DNA from: Rhizobium indicum | GTDB taxonomy: Bacteria > Pseudomonadota > Alphaproteobacteria > Rhizobiales > Rhizobiaceae | DNA: 64,000 nt | Direction: 5' to 3' | NCBI RefSeq assembly: GCF_005862305.2 | Contig: NZ_CP054021.1 | Span: forward strand, 3,056,501 to 3,120,500 | Part shown: piece after piece, positions 45,901 to 54,158 of the stretch | Layout: each line of letters opens with the position of its first letter | How positions within the stretch are numbered: the first letter of the stretch is position 1 | Notes under the pieces: generated by a model | Told to the model about the DNA's origin: nothing | What the model saw: only the letters and a program-made list of their open reading frames with translations | Databases searched by the model: none | Position numbers and translations under genes: made by a program

Positions 45901-45927
45901 GATTGTTCCCCTTTTTTGTAGATTGAA

Positions 45928-46674
45928 CTATGCTTCTTGGTGTGGCAGCGCTTCTATGGCGCCTTCGGCATTTTCCTTGAGATCGACACCGGTCAGCTGC
46001 AAGCGAAGCGCCTCCCGGACGATCCAAACGATCTTGTCCGCTGCGACCTCGTAGCTGAGCCCGTCGGCATGAATATTCGAAATACAGTTGCGCTCGCTGT
46101 CACGCCGTCCTGATTGCGGGCGGAACGTGATGTAGGCACCGAGACTGTCAGGCACGCTTAGCCCCGGCCTCTCGCCGATCAGCACGATGGCAACTTCCGC
46201 ACCAAACGCCGCCGCTGCCTCATCACCAAATGCCACCCGCGCCTGCTCGCCCAATATCACCGGGGCGACGCTGAAACCGCCGAGACGCTTCATGCATGCC
46301 TTAAACAGCGGCACCGCATGGTGCTCGACCGCCGAGGCCGAAAGCCCATCTGCGATGATGAAGGCGATATCATAGGGATCGCCTGAGCTCGGGAGATCGG
46401 CTGCGTTGGTCTGACGGCCGAGATCCGGGCGCGCCAGGTAGATCGTACGGTCTTTGGCGCGAGACCGAATCCGGACCGTCGGCACGGGAGCAAGCTGCTT
46501 GGCAAGGGCGACAAAATCCACTTGCCCATGCACGGCATCCCGCGCTCGGGCATGGGCAAGCTGGAAGTCGAGAATTGCCGATGTCGGCAAGGCGTCGCCC
46601 GCCCTTCCAAGCCCGATCCGGGCGCGGGTGGCGTTGCGGAACCGCGCAAACGGATCTCGTTCGAAGGGAGTCAT
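45928..46674 (-). CDS. eutC: Ethanolamine ammonia-lyase small subunit
   Basis: 248 residues: ARIGLGRAGDALPTSAILDF near the start, DIAFIIADGLSASAVEHHA in the middle, LIGERPGLSVPDSLGAYITF and RNCISNIHADGLSYEVAA toward the end, all EutC motifs. It starts within the last codons of eutB (4-nt overlap). With EutB it binds adenosylcobalamin and splits ethanolamine into acetaldehyde and ammonia. Confidence 0.95.
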   Translation of the reverse strand: MTPFERDPFARFRNATRARIGLGRAGDALPTSAILDFQLAHARARDAVHGQVDFVALAKQLAPVPTVRIRSRAKDRTIYLARPDLGRQTNAADLPSSGDPYDIAFIIADGLSASAVEHHAVPLFKACMKRLGGFSVAPVILGEQARVAFGDEAAAAFGAEVAIVLIGERPGLSVPDSLGAYITFRPQSGRRDSERNCISNIHADGLSYEVAADKIVWIVREALRLQLTGVDLKENAEGAIEALPHQEA

Positions 46675-48068
46675 GCCGATGCTCCGTAACTCAAGAGATT
46701 GCGAGAAAAGGCGCCCGAGGCGCTGGCAGGCGCAAGACGACCCGTGTGATCAATCATGCCCATGCGATGAAGCCAGGCTTCGAACTCCGGAGCGGGCGGA
46801 CGATTGAACTGGTGCCTGAGGCCGACAATATCGTGGTAGGAAAGGCTCTGATAATTGAGCATGACGTCATCGGCGCCGGGCACTGCGATGAGGAAGCTGA
46901 CGCCCGCGACAGTCAGCAACACCATCAGATTGTCCATATCGTCCTGGTCGGCTTCGGCGTGGTTCGTGTAGCAGACGTCGACCCCCATCGGCACGCCAAG
47001 CAGTTTGCCGCAGAAATGATCTTCGAGCCCGGCGCGGATAATTTGCTTGGCGTCGAAAAGATATTCGGGGCCAATAAAGCCGACCACCGTATTGACGAGC
47101 AACGGATTGAGTTCACGTGCAACGGCATAGGCCCGCGCCTCCACCGTCTGTTCGTCGACACCATGATGAGCGTCGGCCGAGAGCGCGCTGCCCTGGCCGG
47201 TCTCCAGGTACATGACATTGTTTCCGACCGTGCCGCGCTTCATGGAAAGCGCTGCCTGCTGGCCTTCCCTGAGGACGGCGAGATCGACGCCGAAACCCTT
47301 GTTGGCGGCCTCAGAGCCGGCGATTGACTGGAACACCAGATCGAGCGGCGCTCCAGCCTCGATCGCCTTGATTGACGTGGTGACATGGGTCAACACGCAG
47401 GATTGGGTCGGGATATCGAACCGTTCGCGCAGCCGGTCGAAAAGAACCATCAATCTTGTGCAGGCTTCGAGATTGTCGGTAGCCGGGTTGATGCCGATCA
47501 CCGCATCGCCGATCCCATAAAGAAGTCCGTCGAGCGTCGAGCCGGCAACGCCTTCAGGATCATCGGTGGGATGATTGGGCTGAAGACGGCTCGACAGTCG
47601 GCCAGGCAGACCGATCGTGGAGCGAAAGGCCGTGACCACCTTACATTTGCCGGCGACGGTGATCAGATCATGGTTGCGCATGATCTTGGAGACCGCCGCG
47701 ACCATTTCGGGGGTGAGGCCTGGTGCAATGGCAAGCAGTCTTTCGGCGGTCGCGTCATAAGAGAGAAGCCAATCGCGAAACTCACCGACCGTCATATGAG
47801 ATACCGACGCGAATGCCGTCCAATCATGGCGGTCGATGATCAGTCGGCTGACCTCGTCGACCTCGTATGGGATGACGAGGTCTTCCAGGAAAGTCTTAAG
47901 AGGCATATCCGCGAGCAGGTAGCGGGCGGCCACCCGCCGCTCGTTGCTTGACGCTGCGATCCCGGCCAGCACGTCACCGGATTTCAGCGGCGAAGCGCAA
48001 GCCAAGACCGATTTCAGATCCTGAAAGACATGGCGTTCGCGTCCTAGAACGATCGAATATGTTGTCAT
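46671..48068 (-). CDS. eutB: Ethanolamine ammonia-lyase large subunit
   Basis: 465 residues from the ATG at 48068 (MTTYSIVLGRERHVFQDLKS); an open 17-codon extension upstream lacks similarity. IGDAVIGINPATDN, THVTTSIKAIEAGAPLDLVFQSIAG, NVMYLETGQGSALSADAHHG and VGFIGPEYLFD are EutB motifs forming the TIM-barrel active site. It is the first gene of the operon. No EutA reactivase, acetaldehyde dehydrogenase or microcompartment gene is next to it. Confidence 0.96.
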   Translation of the reverse strand: MTTYSIVLGRERHVFQDLKSVLACASPLKSGDVLAGIAASSNERRVAARYLLADMPLKTFLEDLVIPYEVDEVSRLIIDRHDWTAFASVSHMTVGEFRDWLLSYDATAERLLAIAPGLTPEMVAAVSKIMRNHDLITVAGKCKVVTAFRSTIGLPGRLSSRLQPNHPTDDPEGVAGSTLDGLLYGIGDAVIGINPATDNLEACTRLMVLFDRLRERFDIPTQSCVLTHVTTSIKAIEAGAPLDLVFQSIAGSEAANKGFGVDLAVLREGQQAALSMKRGTVGNNVMYLETGQGSALSADAHHGVDEQTVEARAYAVARELNPLLVNTVVGFIGPEYLFDAKQIIRAGLEDHFCGKLLGVPMGVDVCYTNHAEADQDDMDNLMVLLTVAGVSFLIAVPGADDVMLNYQSLSYHDIVGLRHQFNRPPAPEFEAWLHRMGMIDHTGRLAPASASGAFSRNLLSYGASA

Positions 48069-48555
48069 CTGCTCCTGGCCGTCGATCAGCCTATTCCAAA
48101 TGTCCGAGAACTCACCCACCTTCCGGTTGTGAGAATTCGTGGGCTTCCGCCGACTATGCTCGGCTCTGCGCCAAGCAACGCAAGAATCGTGCCATTCTTT
48201 ATGGGCTGGGATGCCGAGGTAGCGGTGCCAAAGGCCTCGCGTGACAGGATTAGTGACCCCTCATGCGACGCACCTAGGGCGGAGAACGTTTTCAACCAAG
48301 GATAGGCAATTCGCGCGGTGATGTATCCACTTTACGATGGCGTGCTCCGATATGCGCAAATCTGGGTCTGGCTCGACACTGATTGCGAAAATATTCGTTG
48401 AGTTCCTGATCTAGTCGTTCTGGCCCAAGCGCTTTTTCGGTGGGGCAGTCTGTGCTGAAACGCGATCATCAACTTTGCAAAACTGACCGTGGATGGACCC
48501 CAATGTTGAAAAACTAGCCAGTTGAACGAAACCGGTTGATCGCCCATCTCTTGCC
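48069..48555. other. Intergenic region upstream of eutB
   Basis: About 490 bp, AT-richer than the flanking core genes. It should contain the eutB promoter on the minus strand. I looked for a cobalamin riboswitch core and saw none. No convincing coding frame. Confidence 0.4.
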
Positions 48556-48800
48556 CTATGAGTTCAGGCGTTTCGCGAAGGCCGGCCCTGAGGGTTTATT
48601 CGAATTTGGCATCGCGATGAGACTGAGCATGGCAGGAGAGGCTGATAGTGCGGTTTTTCCGCTTGCCGCTGTCCGAGCGGAAATCCTTCCTATCGCTCCT
48701 ATAAGCCCGCATGGTGTTCTCTGACAGCGCTGCGCGGCCATAGTCGAGCGCATCGGCGCTAAGATCGGAAGCAGTTTCTAAGCCAAGCTGCGGGTTTACC
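48556..48800 (-). pseudogene. Relic of a tyrosine recombinase (integrase) N-terminal domain
   Basis: One minus-strand frame reads ALDYGRAALSENTMRAYRSD then RKDF, which matches the core-binding start of phage/Xer-type integrases (pattern SENT.RAYRSDW..F). A shift into another frame gives SASPAMLSLIAM...NKPSGPAFAKRL, resembling the continuing ASP..V..YL......KPST..RRL segment. Stops and frame changes break the rest; no catalytic domain is visible. Confidence 0.55.
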
Positions 48801-48965
48801 AACGTCAGTGCTTGCACGGTCGTTCCCCCATCTGCCCCAAAGACCATCGCGCCACGACCATAAGGTGCCGCATTTATGCCACAGGTTGCACTTCTTTTTG
48901 CCGCAATCTTGAAACTCATAGTGGAACCGTGCTTTGCTTACTCTACCGTGAACGAGGAGAAGCAA
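48801..48965. other. Leader region of the 48966 gene
   Basis: An in-frame extension from 48876 (MPQVALLFAAILKLIVE...) could encode a hydrophobic leader, but a strong ribosome binding site lies later, at 48954-48959. Confidence 0.35.
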
Positions 48966-49265
48966 ATGCCTCCGCATCCGCCACCCTGTGCAGCGAATGA
49001 ATTGCAGATCGGTAATACATGTTATCCGCGTCCGGACGTGCTGAAAGTAATCCGGCTTGGCGATGGCTACAGCTTCCTACTAGGGTCGGTTTCCCCTGAT
49101 CTGCTTCCTGTGCTCACCAACTTTTCCGGCGACGCCGCGCACATGCTTGTAAGAAACGTCGGCCCTTCAGTCGACGTGACTATCACCTCCGTGTTGCCAG
49201 ACGACGCTGCCGAACTGCTGAGGCAACTTCGGCCGAACGATCCGGATGCGACCCTTCCCGACTAA
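48966..49265 (+). CDS. Hypothetical protein with N-terminal CxC-type cysteines
   Basis: 99 residues beginning MPPHPPPCAANELQIGNTCY. GAGGAG lies 6 nt before the ATG at 48966, which favours this over the ATG at 48876; the longer form would add a possible signal sequence. The rest is soluble-looking (VLKVIRLGDGYSFLLGS, MLVRNVGPSVDVTITSVLPDDAAELL). Not recognised. It ends 11 bp before the lipoprotein gene and is probably cotranscribed with it. Confidence 0.6.
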   Translation: MPPHPPPCAANELQIGNTCYPRPDVLKVIRLGDGYSFLLGSVSPDLLPVLTNFSGDAAHMLVRNVGPSVDVTITSVLPDDAAELLRQLRPNDPDATLPD

Positions 49266-49276
49266 ACGGGTGTCAA

Positions 49277-50122
49277 ATGCGAAAAAATTGCCTTACAATC
49301 AAGGCCGCAACTCTGTTGTCGGCTCTGTCCCTCTCTAACTGCGGTTTCGTTCCGCCCAAGCTCGCTGAATTTTGGGAAGCTCGCGACGTCAGCGATGGAA
49401 TGGTGCTCAATATAAAGCGCAACATATTCTGCGAGACGATTGCCGCAATTCGGCACGTCAATGCGGAAAAGACCAACTTTGGCAAGCCGATACCCGACGA
49501 TTACGGAATCCAGCTCCAGCTAACGTTGGACGTGGCGGAGAGCACCACCTTCTCTCCCACGCTTACTGCTACACGGACACTTCGCAGTGGCTCCCAGTCG
49601 GGGGAATCGATCGGGCGCAGCCTTGGTCTGGGTCTCAATGCTACCGCGTCGTCAACGGCCACGCGGACCGATACCACTTATACATACTGGCAAGTTGGCG
49701 CTATTTCGGGACGGGGGAAGAACGTAGAGTACTGTGAGACGTGGCCGATTGACCGTCGCGGGAGCTCGCCTCTTCTCACGTCCGATCTCGGGATCGCAAA
49801 GTTCCTGGATGACAACGTCAAGCCAGCCATACTTCTGCCTTCGACAAGGCCGAGCGGCAGCAAGAAGCCGGATAAAGTCGACGTATACAGCTACAACATA
49901 AAGTTCGCTGTCGTAACGACAGGAGGCATTAGTCCGTCTTTCAAGATGGTCTCGCTTTCAGGTGGCGGCTCGCCGATCCTGGATCTCAACAGAACGCGCA
50001 CGCACGAGCTTTTACTGACATTCGGTCCGACAGGCCCCGACGGTTATCAACCGTCGCCGATTGCATTGGAACAGCACCTCAATATCCAGAGGAACCAAAC
50101 ACTGTCCCGGCAGCCTTTCTGA
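49277..50122 (+). CDS. Hypothetical lipoprotein
   Basis: 281 residues. The signal peptide ends LLSALSLSNCGF with a lipobox-like Cys. The middle has a low-complexity Ser/Thr stretch (LGLGLNATASSTATRTDTTYT), the end has DLNRTRTHELLLTFGP, and two Cys lie between. Codon use is less GC-biased than the flanking core genes, suggesting transfer. The family is not recognised. It follows the 48966 gene closely, so the pair may form a secreted or surface unit. Confidence 0.6.
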   Translation: MRKNCLTIKAATLLSALSLSNCGFVPPKLAEFWEARDVSDGMVLNIKRNIFCETIAAIRHVNAEKTNFGKPIPDDYGIQLQLTLDVAESTTFSPTLTATRTLRSGSQSGESIGRSLGLGLNATASSTATRTDTTYTYWQVGAISGRGKNVEYCETWPIDRRGSSPLLTSDLGIAKFLDDNVKPAILLPSTRPSGSKKPDKVDVYSYNIKFAVVTTGGISPSFKMVSLSGGGSPILDLNRTRTHELLLTFGPTGPDGYQPSPIALEQHLNIQRNQTLSRQPF

Positions 50123-50365
50123 GGCCGATCCCAATCGACTGCCAGTTGCCGAGCGCGACTGGTCTCAGTCGAAATGCTGCTGGCTGAAAACCTCGTTGAA
50201 CACTCCATGCGATACGAAACCATGGACGATCTCTCGAACTTTGGGATGAGCGCCGGCAGACGTCGCGGTCGCCCCGGAGCTCCCGCTGCAGGAACCAAAG
50301 CGTGCCGCGGCTTTTGAGATTCAGGATTCCCGGATGGCGTAAGTTGTGTGATGGAGACCCGCCAT
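50123..50365. other. Non-coding stretch after the lipoprotein gene
   Basis: No supported gene. The reading frames here are short and lack ribosome binding sites. Confidence 0.35.
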
Positions 50366-50535
50366 GGGAAGCCGCATCCAATTGAGTTGCGTATGCGTGT
50401 TGTCGCGTTTGTAGAGGAAAGCGACAGTCACCGGGAGGATGCCCGGCATTTCCGGGTTTCACCTCGGTTCGTCAACAACATAATGATCCTGCATTGAGCG
50501 ATAGGCTCGCTTGCGGCGGCAGGACAAGGTCATGG
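50366..50535 (+). pseudogene. IS630-type transposase N-terminal relic
   Basis: The frame from 50366 reads GKPHPIELRMRVVAFVEESD, then SHREDARHFRVSPRFVNNIM, a stop, and GSLAAAGQGHG. This matches the helix-turn-helix start of IS630-family transposases (pattern P..LR.RVV..VE.G.S...AA..F.VS...V). The initiator is missing, a stop interrupts it and the DDE domain is absent. Confidence 0.75.
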
Positions 50536-50903
50536 GTTTGGTGGCCGATTACTGATGCTTTGACTGTCGCATACTTGCTGTTTTCGGGCGCCGTATTCCT
50601 CTCTCGGGCGTCGAGATGCGCGGCACGTATTTTCGCCCAGACAAATGGATCAACGCAGCCCTCGTGAAGAAGGGGCGAGTACGCACGTAGTTTTCACCCA
50701 GACAGGTTGGGAATGGATGACCAGAGTTCTCGAAGGAATTGCCAAAGCCTGAATGTTGGATTTGGCCCGATTTGGAGTTTCAGATGTCCGCATTGACGTT
50801 GATAGGCCCACAGTCGGGCCGCATCATTGAAGCGACCCGGCGTCGCGCACGGACGGTGGAAATCTATATTCGCTGCGCTGATCGCGCCAAAGAATAGCTT
50901 GGT
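50536..50903. other. Non-coding stretch with probable insertion-sequence debris
   Basis: About 370 bp without a supported ORF. It follows the transposase relic and may be the eroded rest of the element, but no inverted repeats could be assigned. Confidence 0.35.
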
Positions 50904-51149
50904 TCACTTTTTGAAGTTTCCCTTCTCGCACCAATATCGAACCGTCACCCCGGGTTGGTTTTGGAAAAGTTCAGCTGCTATCCGACAATTCTCTGAGTTG
51001 TAATCGGTGCCATCGGTTGTATTGAACGAGGCTACGTGAATTCGCATGTTGCTGTCGAGCGCGGATGATCGATAGAGCGTGTAGCTGTCTCCTCCATCAC
51101 ATCCGGAAAATAGGGCAGCCGCGAAAAGCAAAGGGACAACCTTTCTCAT
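50904..51149 (-). CDS. Small hypothetical lipoprotein
   Basis: 81 residues. Signal peptide MRKVVPLLFAAALFSGC with lipobox Cys17, then DGGDSYTLYRSSALDSNMRI and NSENCRIAAELFQNQPGVTVRYWCEKG, with two more Cys. AAGGGG lies upstream of the ATG. The C-terminal pattern (Cys-x-Ala-Ala ... Tyr-Trp-Cys) is common in small phage- or island-borne lipoproteins. Function unknown. Confidence 0.7.
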   Translation of the reverse strand: MRKVVPLLFAAALFSGCDGGDSYTLYRSSALDSNMRIHVASFNTTDGTDYNSENCRIAAELFQNQPGVTVRYWCEKGNFKK

Positions 51150-51280
51150 GTAACTTTACCCCTTAGATGCCACCGACTCGCTCATTGAACAACGGCAGAA
51201 GATGCCTTCTCACCACAATTCGCAGCTTGACTTATTGGAGCTCCATCGGCCTTTCTCGAGAAAGAACATGGAGGGGTTTT

Positions 51281-51409
51281 ATGCCGACTTGCAAGAGTTG
51301 CGATCAACGTTTTGGAATGGTCGAATTGAGAGATGGTTATTGCAAGCCCTGTCGTGGCAGGGAGATGGAACGTGCTGCACGACCGAAAGAGAAAAGCACG
51401 AACGGTTGA
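51281..51409 (+). CDS. 42-residue zinc-ribbon protein
   Basis: MPTCKSCDQRFGMVELRDGY then CKPCRGRE: two CxxC knuckles that would bind one zinc. GGAGGGG lies 4 nt before the ATG. Its stop overlaps the ATG of the YbjQ gene by 1 nt. In many bacteria such a ribbon is the N-terminus of a YbjQ-domain protein, so this may be half of a split gene. Confidence 0.65.
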   Translation: MPTCKSCDQRFGMVELRDGYCKPCRGREMERAARPKEKSTNG

Positions 51410-51804
51410 TGGATGCGGGCTTGAATGCCAGCGTTCCGATTAATGTGATTGATGAACGCGCTGCTACTGTCGTCCTAACGACCAGCCACGATGTTCCTTC
51501 GCGATCGACCGTATCGGTGATATCGATCGTAGCCGCTGAAGCCGCCATCGGAATGAATATTTTCAAGGATATCGCCAACAACTTCCGCGACACATTTGGT
51601 GGTCGTAGTAGTTCCGTTCAAAGCACGTTGAAAGACGCCAGGGAAGCATGCCTGAAGGAACTGAAGCGGGAAGCTTTCATGGCCGGCGCAGACGCTGTAA
51701 TTGCAGTAAAGCTCGACTACAGCGAGATTTCCACTGGCGGCTCGGGTGGCGGGATTTTGTTTGTTGCAGCAACCGGAACGGCAGTGAAGCTTTCGTCGAT
51801 CTGA
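51409..51804 (+). CDS. YbjQ-family (UPF0145) heavy-metal-binding domain protein
   Basis: 131 residues. IDERAATVVLTTSHDVPSRSTVSVISIVAAEAAIGMNIFKDIANNFRDTFGGRS, then TLKDAREACLKELKREAFMAGADAVIAVKLDYSEI, is the YbjQ fold, a pentameric ring protein of unknown role. The long frame opens earlier at 51202, but the upstream part is out of phase with the zinc-ribbon gene and unlikely to be used. Translation is probably coupled to the zinc ribbon by the TGATG overlap. Confidence 0.75.
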   Translation: MDAGLNASVPINVIDERAATVVLTTSHDVPSRSTVSVISIVAAEAAIGMNIFKDIANNFRDTFGGRSSSVQSTLKDAREACLKELKREAFMAGADAVIAVKLDYSEISTGGSGGGILFVAATGTAVKLSSI

Positions 51805-51989
51805 GAGCAAAGAAGGTTGTCTATTGGGGGCTCGGCGCTCCCATTGCGATCTGAGCGTCGCCATTGTTAACGCTGGTCCGTATCGGCCCCGATGTCGGCG
51901 AGGAAGGTTTGCTCTTTGGACCAAGATCACTTCCTTCGGCGAACTCAGGAAGAGCGGTGGTTTTCGGTGCGTTCGCGATTCGGAGGCCG

Positions 51990-52643
51990 ATGGAACAGCT
52001 AGGCATTTTATTGAATGGCGCCGCGATGGCGTCACGGCATGAGGATGGAGAAGTGATTGAGCCGATATCAGATGATTGGAGAAAACCGGCCGGCGTCGAA
52101 TATGCGTTGGACGAGCCAAAATTCATGGCTGAATATGGGCGATCAATGGCGGCATGGGGCAATGTTGAGCATGCTCTAAGCAGTGTTTTTGCGACAGCAC
52201 TTGAGGTTAAGCAGGTGCACCACGCGCGTGCGGCCTTCCATAGCGTCATCTCTTTTCGGGATCGCCTGGGGATGATCGATGCTCCTATGAAAATGGTGAC
52301 AACTTCTTTCCCCGGTGAACAGTGGCTAAAGCTGAGCCAAGAATGGGCTCGATTAAGCGATACGCTTAACAAGGCGTCCCGACATCGAAACGTCCTCGCC
52401 CATATGCATGTTTGGCACAGCCCCTTGGTCGGTACCTTCGGCTGGAAGGACATAACCCGGATCTCTGAATTGCCAATGGATCCTGATGAGCGGAAGAAGG
52501 TAACGGTCACCGTCGAAAGGATGCGCGACTATCGAAAGTCCTTCGAGAGTTGCACTCGTCGTGTCCGAGATTTCGAGCAAGATCTACTGAAAGCGATGGA
52601 GAACCCAATGCGCGATGTTGTCCTGCCTTCAACTCAAAAATGA
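51990..52643 (+). CDS. Hypothetical protein with possible HEPN RNase motif
   Basis: About 217 residues from the ATG at 51990; ATG codons at 51864 and 52026 are alternatives. It looks all-helical: FMAEYGRSMAAWGNVEHALSSVF is followed by ASRHRNVLAHMH, which contains RN-x3-H (an RX4H motif) at the end of a helix, as in HEPN ribonucleases. No antitoxin gene is adjacent, so a toxin role is not supported. The assignment is tentative. The gene sits between the YbjQ pair and tRNA-Arg. Confidence 0.5.
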   Translation: MEQLGILLNGAAMASRHEDGEVIEPISDDWRKPAGVEYALDEPKFMAEYGRSMAAWGNVEHALSSVFATALEVKQVHHARAAFHSVISFRDRLGMIDAPMKMVTTSFPGEQWLKLSQEWARLSDTLNKASRHRNVLAHMHVWHSPLVGTFGWKDITRISELPMDPDERKKVTVTVERMRDYRKSFESCTRRVRDFEQDLLKAMENPMRDVVLPSTQK

Positions 52644-52705
52644 CTTTGAATCGCCCCCTGGAAAATCGGGAGCCCTTCTCTTTGGGGCTAAGCAATTGAC
52701 ACGTA

Positions 52706-52782
52706 TGGTGATCCCGGCGCGATTCGAACGCGCGACCCCCAGATTAGGAATCTGGTGCTCTATCCTGCTGAGCTACGGGACC
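52706..52782 (-). tRNA. tRNA-Arg (CCU anticodon)
   Basis: On the minus strand it starts GGTCCCGTAGCTCAGCAGGA. The anticodon arm is CCAGA-TTCCTAA-TCTGG, giving CCT; the T arm is GCGCGTTCGAATCGCGC and the 3' end is CGGGATCA-CCA with the CCA encoded. The 77 nt form the full cloverleaf. tRNA-Arg genes are common integration sites; the accessory stretch lies on its 3' side. Confidence 0.97.
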
Positions 52783-52803
52783 ACTTGAGTGCCATGCATA
52801 CAA

Positions 52804-52828
52804 AAGGCTTGGCGGGAAGCCAAGCCTT
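52804..52828 (-). terminator. Terminator after the M20 amidohydrolase
   Basis: AAGGCTTGGC-gggaa-GCCAAGCCTT, followed on the minus strand by TTG. It lies between the amidohydrolase stop and tRNA-Arg. Confidence 0.8.
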
Positions 52829-52836
52829 AATTGTTG

Positions 52837-54000
52837 TCAGAGACCGAGGCGCTGTTCGGCGAGGCGGACCCAGTAGGAGATGCCGTGGGCGATGGCTTCG
52901 TCGTTGAAGTCGTAGGCCGGGTTGTGGAGGCCGGCGCTGTCGCCGTTGCCGATGAAGATGAAGGCGCCGGGGCGGGCGTTCAGCATGTAGGAGAAATCCT
53001 CGCCGCCCATCATCGGATCGATTTCGGCGTTGACGTTCGCCTCGCCGGCGATGGCACTGGCGGTGGCGACTGCATGCTCGGTCTCATCCGGGTGGTTGAC
53101 GGTAACGGGGTAGTTGCGGTGGAAGCTGATTTCGGCCTCGGCGCCGTGGGCTGCGACCAGGCCCTCGATGATCTGCCGGAACCGCGTCTCGGCGAGCGTG
53201 CGCACCTCTGGGTCGAGGGTGCGGACCGTACCGGCGAAGGTCGCATCGTTCGGAATGACGTTATGGGCGAAACCGGCATTGAACTTGGTCACCGAGACGA
53301 CGACCGAGCGCAGCGGATCGGCGGTGCGCGAGGCGATCATCTGCAGATTGGCGACGATCTGGGCGCCGATGGCGATCGGGTCGATCGTCTTATGCGGCTG
53401 GGCGGCGTGGCCACCGCGGCCCTTGACGGTGACGGTGAATTCATCGGTCGCCGCCATGATGGCGCCCTTGCGGGTGGCGAACTGGCCGACAGGCAGGCCC
53501 GGCAGATTGTGCATGCCGTAGACCTCTTCGATGTCGAAGCGCTCCATCATGCCGTCCTTGACCATCAGATTGCCGCCGCCGCCGCCTTCTTCGGCGGGCT
53601 GGAAGATGACGGCGACATTGCCGTTGAAGTTGCGGGTCTCGGCCAGGTATTTCGCGGCGCCGAGCAGCATGGCGGTGTGGCCGTCATGGCCGCAGGCATG
53701 CATCTTGCCCGGCGTCTTCGAAGCCCAGGGTTTGCCGGTGATCTCGGTGAGCGGCAGAGCGTCCATGTCGGCGCGCAGGCCGACCGTGCGGCGGCCTTCG
53801 CCCTTGCCCTTGATCAGGCCGACGACACCGGTTCGGCCGATGCCGGTGACGATCTCGTCGACGCCGAATTCCTTGAGCTTTTCGGCGACGAAGGCGGCCG
53901 TATTTTCCACAGCGAAGAGGAGTTCCGGCCGGGCGTGGATGTGGCGGCGCCATTCGGCGACCTCGTCCTGCAACTCCGCGGCTCTGTTCAAAATCGGCAT
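52837..54000 (-). CDS. M20-family amidohydrolase (hippurate hydrolase-like)
   Basis: 387 residues. WRRHIHARPELLFAVENTAAFVAEKL starts the domain; GLRADMDALPLTE, HACGHDGHTAMLLGAAKYL, VFQPAEEGGGG and MMGGEDFSYML carry the metal ligands (Cys/His, Glu-Glu, final His/Asp). The dimerisation domain lies between. The family removes acyl groups from amino acids or cleaves hippurate and related conjugates in the cytoplasm. The start is the ATG at 54000 (MPILNRAAEL). The exact substrate is unknown. Confidence 0.9.
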   Translation of the reverse strand: MPILNRAAELQDEVAEWRRHIHARPELLFAVENTAAFVAEKLKEFGVDEIVTGIGRTGVVGLIKGKGEGRRTVGLRADMDALPLTEITGKPWASKTPGKMHACGHDGHTAMLLGAAKYLAETRNFNGNVAVIFQPAEEGGGGGNLMVKDGMMERFDIEEVYGMHNLPGLPVGQFATRKGAIMAATDEFTVTVKGRGGHAAQPHKTIDPIAIGAQIVANLQMIASRTADPLRSVVVSVTKFNAGFAHNVIPNDATFAGTVRTLDPEVRTLAETRFRQIIEGLVAAHGAEAEISFHRNYPVTVNHPDETEHAVATASAIAGEANVNAEIDPMMGGEDFSYMLNARPGAFIFIGNGDSAGLHNPAYDFNDEAIAHGISYWVRLAEQRLGL

Positions 54001-54158
54001 ATCGGTGTTCCTGTTATGAAATCTCGACAATCTTTCATCGCATCACAAGGGTGTGAGGCTCACGGAAATTACTTAGTCAATGACCTTTGCCATGTCATAG
54101 CCATATAGGCTAAATAGGGGAAGATTTCGAGATTTTCCTGATATCCGAAGGACGAACC

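Noticed and set aside
48069..48555. Cobalamin riboswitch ahead of eutB
   Set aside because: The conserved core and B12-box pattern were not visible by eye; left as a search to run.
48069..52705. Direct repeat of the tRNA-Arg 3' end marking an attachment site
   Set aside because: I looked for ggtgatcccggcgcg near 48.1-48.6 kb and did not find a convincing copy.
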